Of a stretch of 56,201 bases of DNA, positions 25,324 to 35,650 are shown piece by piece. Numbering within the stretch: position 1 is the first letter of the stretch; every line of letters starts with the position of its first letter. The stretch is from an uncultured Rickettsiales bacterium. Its GTDB lineage: Bacteria > Pseudomonadota > Alphaproteobacteria > Rickettsiales > UBA1997. The stretch spans positions 1 to 56,201 of the forward strand of contig CALXSG010000007.1 in NCBI GenBank assembly GCA_944391075.1, written 5' to 3'. Position numbers and translations under genes: made by a program. The notes under the pieces were generated by a model. That model was not told the origin of the DNA and ran no database searches. It saw nothing but the letters and a program-made list of their open reading frames with translations.

Positions 25324-26625
25324 TTATTTTAAATATTCATTAATCATATTTTTAGTTGTTTTTTCCCAACTAAATTCTTTAGCTCTATTTAAGCCTTTTT
25401 GAATTAAATTTTCTCTAAAATTTTTATCATTATATATTTTTTCTAAACATTCAACTAATTCTTCTTTTTTAGTTGGATTAAAACTTAAAGCAGAATCTCC
25501 ATAAACTTCTGGAAGTGATGTAAAATTTGAAGAAATTACTGGAAGTCCACAAGCCATAGCTTCTAAAACAGGAATTCCAAAACCTTCTGATAAACTAGGA
25601 AAAACAAAAGCATAAGCTGAATTATATATTGTATTTATATCTTTTTCATCTATAAAACCTGTAAGTATAATTCTGTCTTTATATTTATTTGCATTGTTAA
25701 TACTATTAAAAATATCATCAAACATCCAACCTTTTGGTCCCGCTAGAACTAAATTTAAGTCTTTAATATCTTGATTTTTTTCCAAAAATTCAATAAAGCT
25801 ATCAATTAATAACGGTAAATTTTTTCTTTTATTTAATGATGATAAACTTAAAATATAAGGTGTATTTTCTGGAATATTATATTTAGATAAAATATTTTTA
25901 TCAATTTTATTTTTGTCTATTACAAAATATTGATTTTTATTATAAGAAATTAGATTAACTATATAATTAGTATTTTTTAATTCTGGAAGATTTTTATTAA
26001 CTTCGTTCAATGTGTATTGAGAAATAACAAAAACATTTATATCTTTATCTTTAAAATATAAATATTTGTCTTTAAAATTTTGTCTACATTTTTCAAATTT
26101 ATTAGGATTTTTTTCACAATATTCTGGATTAGTATATGGTATTATATCATGTAATATAGTAAATTTTTTTATATTTTTATTTTCTAAAACTATATCTGGT
26201 ATTTGATAAAAAAAGCTTTGATATATATTTATAAAATCTATATTTGGTTCTTTTTTATTTTTAAATAATGAAGCTATAATTTTATATAATTTTAAAAATA
26301 TAATTTTAATTTTTGAAAAAAAGGTTTTATTTTTCTTTAAATTAGCTATATAAAAATTAATAACTTTTTTAAATTCATTTATTTTTGAATATATATTTAA
26401 AAATTTAATTTCTTTAAATTCTGGAAAAGCTTTTAAAACTAAATCGTTATATATTTTTTCACTACATTTACAAGTAGCAAAAAAGTTAAATTTATCACTA
26501 TAATTTTTTAACATTTCTGTTATTACATTATATTCAACATTAAAAAGCCCTGTCCTATAAGTATTATCATAAGAAGATTTAAAAACTAAATCAAAATCAA
26601 ATAAAATGTTTAATTTTTCTGCCAT
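25324..26625 (-). CDS. GT4-type glycosyltransferase (paralogue C)
   Basis: A 433-aa member of the same subfamily as the proteins at 14990 and 19006: LNILFDFDLVFKS and YRTGLFNVEYNVI at the N-terminus, KFTILHDIIPYTNPEYCEKN in the middle, YILSLSSLNKRKN, NKYKDRIILTGFIDEKDINT and LSEGFGIPVLEAMACGLPVI in the donor domain. It is more diverged than the other two. It is the first gene of a two-gene operon with the 389-aa glycosyltransferase and divergent from the DUF2066 gene. The basic Lys-rich stretch at about residues 110-140 may associate with the membrane. Confidence 0.88.
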   Translation of the reverse strand: MAEKLNILFDFDLVFKSSYDNTYRTGLFNVEYNVITEMLKNYSDKFNFFATCKCSEKIYNDLVLKAFPEFKEIKFLNIYSKINEFKKVINFYIANLKKNKTFFSKIKIIFLKLYKIIASLFKNKKEPNIDFINIYQSFFYQIPDIVLENKNIKKFTILHDIIPYTNPEYCEKNPNKFEKCRQNFKDKYLYFKDKDINVFVISQYTLNEVNKNLPELKNTNYIVNLISYNKNQYFVIDKNKIDKNILSKYNIPENTPYILSLSSLNKRKNLPLLIDSFIEFLEKNQDIKDLNLVLAGPKGWMFDDIFNSINNANKYKDRIILTGFIDEKDINTIYNSAYAFVFPSLSEGFGIPVLEAMACGLPVISSNFTSLPEVYGDSALSFNPTKKEELVECLEKIYNDKNFRENLIQKGLNRAKEFSWEKTTKNMINEYLK

Positions 26626-26767
26626 ATTTATAAATAATAATATTATTTTTTGCCATTATTTCATATTTACAATAAAAGTCAAGGACTTTCAAAATTTTAA
26701 AAGATAATAAAAAATTTCTTTATTTTATTATTTTATGTTTTATATTAGTTTCAAGTTTTAATAAAAT

Positions 26768-27838
26768 ATGTTTATGAAAAGATTATTTATTTTAATTTTT
26801 TTATTGTTTCCAATATATGTTTTTGCTGAAAATATCAATAATTATTCAGTCGAAAATTTATATATTAATGTGATAGATGAAGATGCTACATTGGCCAGAA
26901 ATAAGGCGCTTACCAGGGCACAAAGACAAGCTTTTAATACGATACTAAGTAGATTAGGTATTGACACTAGTAACGGCATTATGATAAGCGATAGTGAAAT
27001 TTCACAAATGTTGAGATCTATGCAAATTAAAAATGAAAAAATTACATCAAAATCATATTCTGCAACTTTGACCTTGCAATTTAGTCCTGAATACATGAAA
27101 TATATTTTAAATAGATATCATATATCAAAATATTCTCCATATTTTAATAGTTATTTAATAGTTTCTGTATTAAAAGATGGTAAGAATATATATTTATGGG
27201 AAGCGCAAAACAAATGGTTAAAACCATTAACAAGAAATGTTAAGGGAACAACGGGCGTATTTGTAGTTAAAGATGATTATGAAACTAGAAATTTAATTGG
27301 ATTAGATTATTTTACTAAACCAAATTATAATAACTTTAAAAAGTTAAATGATTTATATGGAACAAATAATATTGTGGTTGTTGTTAGTGAAGAAGATAAA
27401 AAAGATAATATTATAGATACACAAATTTATGTTTTAAATAATGAAGAAACAGTCAGTGCATATTTAAAGTATGAAATGAAAGATAAAAATATTAATAATG
27501 ATTATAGTGATGCCTCAATTGAGATTATAAATTATATAAATAATTTATCGAACAGCAATGAAGATAAAACGGCATATAATATTATAGATAGAAATGATGG
27601 TTATGTTAATATTTATGCTCCTATTTCTTCTCTTAAAGATTTTATTACGGTTAAAAATAATTTATCTGTTAACAAGAATATACAAGAAATTAATTTAAAA
27701 ATGGTTAGTAAGAAGATGGCTATTTTTACAGTTAAGTACACTGATAATATGAACGCAAAAGCTTTAGCAAAATCCTTAGAATCTTTTGGTTTTGATGTTA
27801 GTGAAAAGCAAGAAGGAATTTATGTTTTTATTAAATAG
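26768..27838 (+). CDS. DUF2066 periplasmic protein
   Basis: A 356-aa exported protein with signal peptide (KRLFILIFLLFPIYVFA). The mature start NNYSVENLYINVIDEDATLA and RNKALTRAQRQAFNTILSRL match the DUF2066 family, uncharacterised envelope proteins often encoded just before an AI-2E-family permease in alphaproteobacteria, as here (8-base gap, GGAG Shine-Dalgarno overlapping the stop region). Two ATGs six bases apart (26768, 26774) could start it; the signal peptide is good with either. The function is unknown. The gene often found third in this cluster (a DnaA-like inactivator) is missing and a MerR gene stands in its place. Confidence 0.82.
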   Translation: MFMKRLFILIFLLFPIYVFAENINNYSVENLYINVIDEDATLARNKALTRAQRQAFNTILSRLGIDTSNGIMISDSEISQMLRSMQIKNEKITSKSYSATLTLQFSPEYMKYILNRYHISKYSPYFNSYLIVSVLKDGKNIYLWEAQNKWLKPLTRNVKGTTGVFVVKDDYETRNLIGLDYFTKPNYNNFKKLNDLYGTNNIVVVVSEEDKKDNIIDTQIYVLNNEETVSAYLKYEMKDKNINNDYSDASIEIINYINNLSNSNEDKTAYNIIDRNDGYVNIYAPISSLKDFITVKNNLSVNKNIQEINLKMVSKKMAIFTVKYTDNMNAKALAKSLESFGFDVSEKQEGIYVFIK

Positions 27839-27846
27839 GAGATAAT

Positions 27847-28914
27847 ATGTCAAAAACTACAAAAAATAATATAATTTTATCAATAATAGGTATTTTTATT
27901 TTATATTTTTTATATAGTGTTAAAGGTATATTATTACCTTTTGTATTAGGTATTATAATAGCTTATTTTTTAAATAAAACTACAACAAAATTGGAAAGGG
28001 TATTTTTTAATAGTAGAAAAATTGCTTCGATTTTTGTTATAACAATTTTCATTACTTTAATATTGATTTTAATTACTTTAATTATCCCTATTGTTGTTGA
28101 ACAAACTTTTAATTTAGTTAAAGAGATTGTCAATTTTTTCAAGAAAGATGATAGTAATTTTTTATCTAATAAGATAGCTATGTTATTAGAATATTTTGAT
28201 ATTCAAGATTCCGTTGATTATAAAAAATATTTAATTAATTATGGTAATAGAATTAGCGAATATCTTATGTCATTTTTTAATAATTTATTATCAAAATCAA
28301 TGGCATTTATTAATATTATGTCTTTATTAATTATTACACCTATTACTGCATATTACTTTTTGAATGATTGGAATAAAATGCTTAAAAAAATAAAATCTTT
28401 TATTCCACCTAAAAATAGAGAAAAATATGTACAATTATTTAACAAAATTAATGAAGTTTTATACGCTTGTGTGAAAGAGCAATTTAATGTTTGCTTAATA
28501 TTAAGTGTTTTTTATGGAACATTATTAAAATTTACTGGTTTAAAATATGGTTTTTTAATTGGCTTTTTAACTGGTGTTGCTAGTTTTATACCTTTTATAG
28601 GAATGATTTTTGGTTTTGCGGCGGCTATGATTATGACACTATATCAATTTGGTTTAGACGTACCATTTTTATTAATAGTTTCCGGAATATTTTTTGTGGG
28701 ACAAATATTAGAATCTAACTTTTTAACTCCTAATTTAGTTGGTAATAAAATTAATTTACATCCACTATGGATTATTTTTGCATTATTTTCTGGTGGTACC
28801 TTATTTGGTTTAGTTGGAATGTTATTTGCTTTGCCGGTTGCTAGTGTTTTAGGTGTAGTTGTAAGATTTATTATTAAAGAAAAAATAAAATATATAAAAA
28901 AAGATGAACAATAA
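27847..28914 (+). CDS. AI-2E family transporter / PerM-like permease
   Basis: A 355-aa membrane protein with the AI-2E exporter family layout: two N-terminal TM segments (residues 10-45), a TM at 60-90, a soluble middle (about 95-150), and a C-terminal bundle with the diagnostic YGFLIGFLTGVASFIPFIG and LESNFLTPNLVGNKINLHPL, then GLVGMLFALPVASVLGVV. Family members include autoinducer-2 exporters and Na+/H+ antiporters, so substrate is not inferable. It is coupled to the DUF2066 gene upstream and overlaps the MerR gene by 11 bases. Confidence 0.9.
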   Translation: MSKTTKNNIILSIIGIFILYFLYSVKGILLPFVLGIIIAYFLNKTTTKLERVFFNSRKIASIFVITIFITLILILITLIIPIVVEQTFNLVKEIVNFFKKDDSNFLSNKIAMLLEYFDIQDSVDYKKYLINYGNRISEYLMSFFNNLLSKSMAFINIMSLLIITPITAYYFLNDWNKMLKKIKSFIPPKNREKYVQLFNKINEVLYACVKEQFNVCLILSVFYGTLLKFTGLKYGFLIGFLTGVASFIPFIGMIFGFAAAMIMTLYQFGLDVPFLLIVSGIFFVGQILESNFLTPNLVGNKINLHPLWIIFALFSGGTLFGLVGMLFALPVASVLGVVVRFIIKEKIKYIKKDEQ

Positions 28915-29308
28915 AGTAATTGATAAAAGAAGGTCTATTGGTGTAGCTTCAAAAGAAGTTGGACTTGAAAGTCATGTTTTAAGATTTTGGGAAAAAGAAT
29001 TTCCACAACTTAAACCAAGTACAGGTAAAGGTTCTAGACGATATTATTATAATCAAGATATTGAAAATATTTTAAAAATTAAATATTTTTTATATGATGC
29101 AGGTTATACAATTAAAGGTTTACAACAATTATTATCAACCAATAAGACATTATTAAAAAAGGATTTAGAAACTATTAAAAAAATGTCGAAAATTGTTGAT
29201 AATGAAAATATTAATCAAGATAAGATTTCTGATAATATTAATGAATTAATTGCTATACAAACTAAATTAAAAGAATTAGTTGTTAAATTTAATAACTTTA
29301 CTTTTTAA
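28904..29308 (+). CDS. MerR-family transcriptional regulator
   Basis: A 134-aa regulator. The winged-helix DNA-binding domain is typical (RSIGVASKEVGLESHVLRFW, then EKEFPQLKPSTGKGSRRYYY, NQDIENILKIKYFLYDAGYTIKGL), and a short coiled C-terminal region (about 85-134) probably serves dimerisation. This is the short, effector-less type common in alphaproteobacteria. It has no cysteine cluster, so metal sensing is unlikely. It begins inside the end of the permease gene (11-base overlap), so it is co-translated with it. The target is unknown, but a MerR operator could lie in the gap before the exporter gene at 29362. Confidence 0.88.
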   Translation: MNNKVIDKRRSIGVASKEVGLESHVLRFWEKEFPQLKPSTGKGSRRYYYNQDIENILKIKYFLYDAGYTIKGLQQLLSTNKTLLKKDLETIKKMSKIVDNENINQDKISDNINELIAIQTKLKELVVKFNNFTF

Positions 29309-29361
29309 TTTATTGAAATTATAATATATTTACCTTTGTTTTATTAATTTTATTAAATAAT

Positions 29362-31155
29362 ATGATTTTTGGTGCTATCAAAAATTTTTTTGCGAATTTT
29401 TCGGGAAATAGTTTAAAAATTATTAAAACTATGTGGGGTAAATATCTATTTCCACAAAAGTGGCTTATTATATTTGCTATGATTTTAATGATTGTAGCTT
29501 CTTCTCTTGAAGCTCTTTCTGTTAAAATATTAGAACCTATATTTAATGAAGTATTTATTGCAAAAAATAAAGAAATATTAACCATTATATCACTACAAGT
29601 TGTAGCTATTTTTGGAATCAAAGGTATAGCTAATTATTTAAGTCAAGTTATGATGTCAAGAGTTGGTATGAAATTTGTTAAGAAATTGCAAGTTGATTTA
29701 TTTAAACATTTGATGACTCTTGATATATCGTTCTTTCAACATAAAAATTCAGGTGAATTATTAGCTTATTTTATTGGTGATGTGAATATGGCAAAAGATG
29801 CTATATTGAATAGCGTTACAGCACTTGTAAAAAATTTGTTTACAGTGTTATTTTTAGTAATTTTATTATTTTATAAAAGTTTTGAAATGGCTGTCGTTAC
29901 TTTTGTAATATTTCCAATAGCTTTCTGGCCGTTAATTTATTTTGGTAAAAAAGTTAGAAATGCAACTACAAAGCAACAAATGAATAATGGTGGTTTATAT
30001 GCTACTTTAAATCAAACATTTCGTAGTATGAAAGTTATTAAATCATACTGTATTGAAGATTCTGAAACAAGAAAAATTAATAAAAACATCGAAGCAATGC
30101 AAGATGTAGAATATAAAATTGTAAAAATTAGATCTTTATTATCTCCATTAATGGAATTTTTTGGTGGCATAGCTATTGGTGCTACTTTATCTTATGGTGG
30201 TTGGAGAATTATTAATGGTTTAATGACAACTGGTGATTTTATGGTATTTTTAATGGCCATAGTTGCAGCTTATAAACCTTTAAAAAATTTAGCCACACTA
30301 AATGTATCTTTACAAATGGGTATTGCAGCATTAAATAGAATTTTTAGTATATTTAATACAAAGCCAGTAATTAAAGATTTAAAGAATGCTACTGATTTAG
30401 ATGTAAAAATCGGTAAAATTGTTATTAAGGATGTAAGTTTTGGTTATGAAAAAGACATAGAAATTCTTCATAATATAAATATGGTAATAGAACCTAATAA
30501 AACAACAGCAATAGTTGGTTTTTCTGGTTCAGGAAAATCAACATTGATAAATTTAATACTTAGATATTACGATGTTAACTCTGGATCAATTAAAATTGAT
30601 GGTCAAGATCTTAGGGAAGTTAAAGTTGAATCTCTTAGAAAAAATATTTCACTAGTTTCACAAGATGTTATATTGTTTGATGATACTATTAGAGAAAATA
30701 TTAAATTTGGTATGGAAAATGTTAGTGATGAAAAAATTGTAGAGGTTGCTAAGTTAGCTGCTGCTGATGATTTTATTAGAAATCAACCTAATGGTTATGA
30801 TACAATGGTTGGTGAAATGGGTAAGAATTTATCTGGTGGACAAAAACAAATGATTTCTATTGCAAGAGCAATGTTAAAAGATGCACCAATATTGTTATTG
30901 GATGAAGCTACAAGTTCTCTTGATTCTAAATCGGAAAGTCAAGTTCAAAATTCATTGGAAAAATTAATGGAAGGTAGAACAACAGTTGTGATTGCACATA
31001 GATTATCAACTATTATTAATGCACATAAAATTTATGTATTCAGTGAAGGTAAAATTGTTGAAGAAGGAAATCACGAGGAATTGCTTAAATTAAATGGCTT
31101 TTATGCTAAATTATATAATTTACAGTACAATAATTATCACAATCAAGATAATTAA
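29362..31155 (+). CDS. MsbA-type lipid/multidrug ABC exporter
   Basis: A 597-aa half-transporter with membrane domain and ATPase fused. Six TM segments lie in about residues 25-310. The nucleotide-binding domain has Walker A (VGFSGSGKST), Q-loop (VSQDVILFDDTIREN), signature LSGGQKQ, Walker B (PILLLDEATSSLDS) and the switch His (VIAHRLSTI). Length and features match MsbA, which flips lipid A-core across the inner membrane, though multidrug and glycolipid exporters share this layout. The upstream glycan locus makes an LPS or glycolipid role plausible. The gene is followed by a terminator shared with secA. Confidence 0.85.
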   Translation: MIFGAIKNFFANFSGNSLKIIKTMWGKYLFPQKWLIIFAMILMIVASSLEALSVKILEPIFNEVFIAKNKEILTIISLQVVAIFGIKGIANYLSQVMMSRVGMKFVKKLQVDLFKHLMTLDISFFQHKNSGELLAYFIGDVNMAKDAILNSVTALVKNLFTVLFLVILLFYKSFEMAVVTFVIFPIAFWPLIYFGKKVRNATTKQQMNNGGLYATLNQTFRSMKVIKSYCIEDSETRKINKNIEAMQDVEYKIVKIRSLLSPLMEFFGGIAIGATLSYGGWRIINGLMTTGDFMVFLMAIVAAYKPLKNLATLNVSLQMGIAALNRIFSIFNTKPVIKDLKNATDLDVKIGKIVIKDVSFGYEKDIEILHNINMVIEPNKTTAIVGFSGSGKSTLINLILRYYDVNSGSIKIDGQDLREVKVESLRKNISLVSQDVILFDDTIRENIKFGMENVSDEKIVEVAKLAAADDFIRNQPNGYDTMVGEMGKNLSGGQKQMISIARAMLKDAPILLLDEATSSLDSKSESQVQNSLEKLMEGRTTVVIAHRLSTIINAHKIYVFSEGKIVEEGNHEELLKLNGFYAKLYNLQYNNYHNQDN

Positions 31156-31267
31156 ATATTAAAATAAAACTAAATTTTATAGTCTTGCGTATTTTAATAC
31201 ATAATTTAATACTATAAAATAAAATTAGCAAAATAAAATAGGTTATATATTAATTGTAATGAAAAAT

Positions 31268-31300
31268 AAAAGCCACCATACAAGATGGTGGTTTTTAAGC
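31268..31300. terminator. Bidirectional terminator between the exporter gene and secA
   Basis: A GC-richer hairpin, CCACCAT (31273-31279), loop ACAAG, ATGGTGG (31285-31291), flanked by AAAAG on the left and TTTTT on the right, so it works for both convergent genes. It is the strongest terminator in the window. Confidence 0.8.
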
Positions 31301-31315
31301 TTTTATTATTGACTT

Positions 31316-34060
31316 TTATTCAGTTTTTCCACAACAATGTTTATATTTCTTGCCAGAACCACAAGGGCAAGGGTCGTTTCTTTTTACTTTGCCCCAAGTT
31401 GATTTATCATTAGGATCTCTATCAATTGGATTTACTTTATTATGCATTGTTTCTTGCTTTACAATATTATTTTCTTGTGTTTTTTTATTCATTGTATTTA
31501 AAAGTTCTGTTCTGTTATATTGTAATTTATTTTGATTTGCATCTTGTTTTTCTTTTAAGAATTGTTCGTTAGTGTTCATAGTATCTATATTAATAACTAT
31601 GTGGAAAATTCTAATTAACAATTCTTCATTCATATTATATAATAATCTTTCAAACAATTCAAAAGCTTCTCTCTTATATTCTAATAAAGGATCCTTTTGA
31701 GCATAAGCTCTAAAATTGATACCTTGTCTTAATTTATCAAGATTATATAAATGATCTTTCCAATATTTATCAATAGTTAATAAGAAGATTCTTTTTTCAA
31801 TTTGTCTCATTACAGGAGCTGTATATAATTCTTCTTTTTTCTTATATAATTCAGCAGTATATTGATTAATCTTGTCTAAAACATCTTTTGCTAATACATT
31901 ATTGTTGTCAACATATTCTTGAATATCAAAACATTCACCATAAATTCTCTCAATTTCTGCTTGAAGTCCTTTAAGATCCCAATTATCAATATGAGATTTT
32001 TCAGGAATATATCTTTCTAAAATTTCCCTATTTTTTTCTTCTCTTAAATAGTTGATTTCTTCTGATACATCATTAGCTTTTATAATATCCATTCTTTGTT
32101 CAAATATGATAAGTCTTTGTTCATTAACAACATCATCATATCTAAGAACATTTTTTCTAATTTCATAATGTGCATTTTCAACTTTCTTTTGTGCTCTTTC
32201 AACTGACTTGCTAATCCAAGGGTGAACTATTGCTTCTTCCTCTTCAAGTCCTAATTTTCCAAGCATACCACCTAATTTATCTGTTCCAAAAATTCTTAAC
32301 AAATCATCTTCAAGTGATAAGAAAAATTTAGACTGACCAGGATCGCCTTGTCTTCCAGATCTACCTCTTAATTGATTATCAATTCTTCTACTTTCATGTC
32401 TTTCTGTACCTAAGATATATAAACCACCAGCTTCTGTTGCAATTTTCTTATCTTCTTCAACTTTCTTTCTAATTTTTTCTTCTTCAATTTTTCTTAATTC
32501 AGGATCTTCTACTTGTTGATACATATCTTTAATTAAGAAATCAGCATTTCCACCAAGCATAATATCAGTACCTCTACCTGCCATATTTGTAGCAATTGTA
32601 ACTGCACCAGGAACACCAGCTTGTGCAACAATTTTTGATTCTCTTTCATGATATTTAGCATTTAAAACTTGATGTGGTATATGTTTTTTTTCAAGTAAAT
32701 TTGATAATAATTCTGACTTTTCAATGCTAACTGTACCAATTAATACAGGTTGTTTCTTTTTGTAGCATTCTTCAACTTGATTAGCTATTGCTTTGAATTT
32801 TCCTTTTACATTTTTAAATACGCAATCATCTTCATCTAATCTTCTTACAGGTTTATTTGTAGGAATTTCAACTGTTTTTAAACCATAAATAAATTCAAAC
32901 TCACTAGCTTCTGTTGATGCTGTACCTGTCATACCTGCTAATTTAGGGTACATTCTAAAATAGTTTTGATATGTAATGCTAGCCAATGTTTGATTTTCAT
33001 TTTGAACTTCAACACCTTCTTTTGCTTCTAATGCTTGATGTAAACCGTCAGAAAATCTTCTGCCTTCCATAATTCTTCCAGTAAATTCATCAACAATATA
33101 AACTTGTCCATCTTTTACTATATAATCAACTTCATTCTTAAATAATTTATGAGCTTTTAAAGCTTGATTTGCATGATGTATAATATCCATATATTTTACA
33201 TCATATAAATTATCACTTTCAGCAATTAGGCCAGCTTTTTTTAATTCTTTTTCAAGCCATTCATTTCCTTCTTCATTAAAAGATACTTGCCTATCTTTTT
33301 CATCTAAATTAAAATATCCATCGGGAATATTTTTTACAACATTATTTATTTTTCTATATAATTCAGAATTGTCATCAGTAGGACCGGAAATAATTAATGG
33401 AGTTCTAGCTTCATCAATTAAAATTGAGTCAACTTCATCAACTATTGCGTAATTAAATGGCCTTTGACACATTGATTCTAAACTATATTTCATATTATCT
33501 CTTAAATAGTCAAAACCAAACTCACTATTTGTTCCATATGTAATATCACAGTTATAAGCTGCTTTTCTTTGTGCATCGTCCATATTATGTAAAATACAGC
33601 CAACTGTTAAACCTAAAAATCTATGAATTCCGCCAACCCATTCAGCATCTCTTTTTGCCAAGTAATCATTAACTGTAACAACATGAACTCCTTTTCCTTC
33701 AAGAGCATTTAAATAAGACGGTAAAGTAGCAACAAGAGTTTTTCCTTCACCGGTTTTCATTTCGGCAATTTCTCCCCTATGTAAAACAATACCACCAATC
33801 ATTTGAACGTCATAATGTCTTTGTCCTAAAACTCTTTTACTAGCTTCTCTAACCACAGCAAAAGCATATGGTAAAATATCGTTTAAATTTTCACCGGCTT
33901 TTAATCTAGCTTTTAAAATATCTGTTTGAGCTCTTAAACCTTCATCACTCATTTTTAAATAATTTTTTTCTAATGTATTAATTTTATCAACAATTAATTG
34001 CATTTTTTGAATTTGTCTTCTATTATTTGATGAAAATACTCTTTTAACTAGTCCTAACAT
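31316..34060 (-). CDS. secA: Preprotein translocase ATPase SecA
   Basis: A full-length 914-aa SecA, the motor that drives unfolded proteins through SecYEG. Domains in order: NBD1 with Walker A (MKTGEGKT), Walker B/DEVD-type DEVDSILIDEART, preprotein cross-linking domain (about 225-370), NBD2 with GTVSIEKSE and the motif NMAGRGTDI, helical wing and scaffold domains, and the C-terminal zinc-binding SEC-C tail NDPCPCGSGKKYKHCCG. The zinc tail usually binds SecB. The gene is monocistronic, divergent from tolC and ends at the shared terminator. Nothing is truncated. Confidence 0.97.
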   Translation of the reverse strand: MLGLVKRVFSSNNRRQIQKMQLIVDKINTLEKNYLKMSDEGLRAQTDILKARLKAGENLNDILPYAFAVVREASKRVLGQRHYDVQMIGGIVLHRGEIAEMKTGEGKTLVATLPSYLNALEGKGVHVVTVNDYLAKRDAEWVGGIHRFLGLTVGCILHNMDDAQRKAAYNCDITYGTNSEFGFDYLRDNMKYSLESMCQRPFNYAIVDEVDSILIDEARTPLIISGPTDDNSELYRKINNVVKNIPDGYFNLDEKDRQVSFNEEGNEWLEKELKKAGLIAESDNLYDVKYMDIIHHANQALKAHKLFKNEVDYIVKDGQVYIVDEFTGRIMEGRRFSDGLHQALEAKEGVEVQNENQTLASITYQNYFRMYPKLAGMTGTASTEASEFEFIYGLKTVEIPTNKPVRRLDEDDCVFKNVKGKFKAIANQVEECYKKKQPVLIGTVSIEKSELLSNLLEKKHIPHQVLNAKYHERESKIVAQAGVPGAVTIATNMAGRGTDIMLGGNADFLIKDMYQQVEDPELRKIEEEKIRKKVEEDKKIATEAGGLYILGTERHESRRIDNQLRGRSGRQGDPGQSKFFLSLEDDLLRIFGTDKLGGMLGKLGLEEEEAIVHPWISKSVERAQKKVENAHYEIRKNVLRYDDVVNEQRLIIFEQRMDIIKANDVSEEINYLREEKNREILERYIPEKSHIDNWDLKGLQAEIERIYGECFDIQEYVDNNNVLAKDVLDKINQYTAELYKKKEELYTAPVMRQIEKRIFLLTIDKYWKDHLYNLDKLRQGINFRAYAQKDPLLEYKREAFELFERLLYNMNEELLIRIFHIVINIDTMNTNEQFLKEKQDANQNKLQYNRTELLNTMNKKTQENNIVKQETMHNKVNPIDRDPNDKSTWGKVKRNDPCPCGSGKKYKHCCGKTE

Positions 34061-34194
34061 TTTTTTCTAAAATTTATTATTTTTAACATATATTAATGTA
34101 GTTTAAAATTATAAAATTAAAAGTCTATATAATATTTACTTTTAAACTTGTTTTTTTAAAATAGTATTATTAACATTAAATAAAAAATCAATAA

Positions 34195-35640
34195 ATGTTT
34201 TGTAATATTTTGAAAAATAATGTTATTAAACTGTCCACAATTTGTTTATGTGTAGTATGTGGTACTGCATATGCTAAGGATAATACTGTTTTACAAGATG
34301 AATTAAAAATCACTATAAATGATAATGAGCAAAAAAAGGAATATAGTGAAGAATTGTACATAAGTACAAATGATAATGTAGTAAAAGATACTGAAAAATT
34401 AAATTTTCAACAAATACTTGAATATACATTTAATAATAATGATTCTTTAAATGCTGAGAGAGAAAAAACAAAAGCAGTTGAAACATTAAAATTTAAAACA
34501 TTAGGAAAAAATGCTTTGCCTGTTGTTGGTATTGATTTAAATTATGGTTATACTGACTTTTATGAAAGTATGGGTAATGATACAATGAAATTTGAAATTG
34601 ATACAGATGGTGAATTAATGAATAATTCCATATATTTAAGTCAACCAATTTTTAAAAGTGGAAGAACAATAACACAGTTGAATGCTGTTAAAAATCAAAT
34701 TGCAATTCAAAAAAGCAAATTATATCAAACTGAACAAGAAACTTTGTTTAATACTATATATGCAGTTGTATTATTATCACAAAACAAAGCAATATTAGAG
34801 GCCTCTATTAAAAATGAAGAATCTTTAAAAAAGAACTATGAATATGTAAAAGCTAAAAAGAATGTTGGAAGAATAAGTGTTGCTGATGTAGCATTAGCAG
34901 AGGCTAGATATAATGTAGCAAAAACTGATACTATAACAGCGAGAGCAAATTATCAAAATGCCAAAGCTAATTTCTATAAAATTACAAAAATTGATGCTGA
35001 TAATATAGATGTGGATTATGACAAGATATTTGAAATAACTTTTAATTATGATATAGATTATAATGATCTTTTAGAAAAAGCTTTAATTAACAATCCTCAA
35101 TATCAAATGGCAAAATATAATTATGAAATGAATAAAGATAATTTAAATTATGCAAAAACAAATTTTTTGCCAGAAATATATTTAAATGCGCAATATGGAA
35201 AACAAAAGACTTCTGATGTCATAGAACAAGATGTTGCAAGTGTTAGTTTGAATTTAAAGATTCCATTATTTCAGTCAGGTGTAGAATATGCAACTCATAA
35301 AGAGGCTGGACATTTGTTAAATGAATCAAAATTTACACTAAATGATGTTAAAGAAACACTGAATAATCAAACATTAACAACTTATGACGATTTTATATCT
35401 TCAAAAAGTTTAGTTGTTAGCACAAAATCATATAGAGATGCTGCAAAAATAGCTTATGAAAATACAGTTGAGGCTGAAAAAGTTGGTAGATTAACAATAG
35501 TTGATGTTCTTAATAGAAGAAAGGAGTATTATGATGCAGAAGTTTCTCTTTTAAAAACTAAAACTAATAATATAATGTCTTATTTTATGTTAAAAATGTT
35601 AATGGGTGAATTGAATTTAGAAAATATTTTTATAAAATAG
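34195..35640 (+). CDS. tolC: TolC-family outer-membrane efflux/secretion channel
   Basis: A 481-aa TolC-like protein with signal peptide (about residues 1-27, ending GTAYA). The internal duplication of the outer-membrane efflux family is visible: LNFQQILEYTFNNNDSLNAE and YNDLLEKALINNPQYQMAKY begin the two halves, each followed by alpha-barrel and beta-strand segments (VVGIDLNYGYTDF; EIYLNAQYGKQKT). LFQSG and KSYRDAAKIAYENTVEAEKV match the C-terminal half. It would form a trimeric outer-membrane duct for type I secretion or drug efflux. It begins the operon tolC-popZ-like-dnaQ and is divergent from secA. Confidence 0.9.
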   Translation: MFCNILKNNVIKLSTICLCVVCGTAYAKDNTVLQDELKITINDNEQKKEYSEELYISTNDNVVKDTEKLNFQQILEYTFNNNDSLNAEREKTKAVETLKFKTLGKNALPVVGIDLNYGYTDFYESMGNDTMKFEIDTDGELMNNSIYLSQPIFKSGRTITQLNAVKNQIAIQKSKLYQTEQETLFNTIYAVVLLSQNKAILEASIKNEESLKKNYEYVKAKKNVGRISVADVALAEARYNVAKTDTITARANYQNAKANFYKITKIDADNIDVDYDKIFEITFNYDIDYNDLLEKALINNPQYQMAKYNYEMNKDNLNYAKTNFLPEIYLNAQYGKQKTSDVIEQDVASVSLNLKIPLFQSGVEYATHKEAGHLLNESKFTLNDVKETLNNQTLTTYDDFISSKSLVVSTKSYRDAAKIAYENTVEAEKVGRLTIVDVLNRRKEYYDAEVSLLKTKTNNIMSYFMLKMLMGELNLENIFIK

Positions 35641-35650
35641 AGGAGTTATT

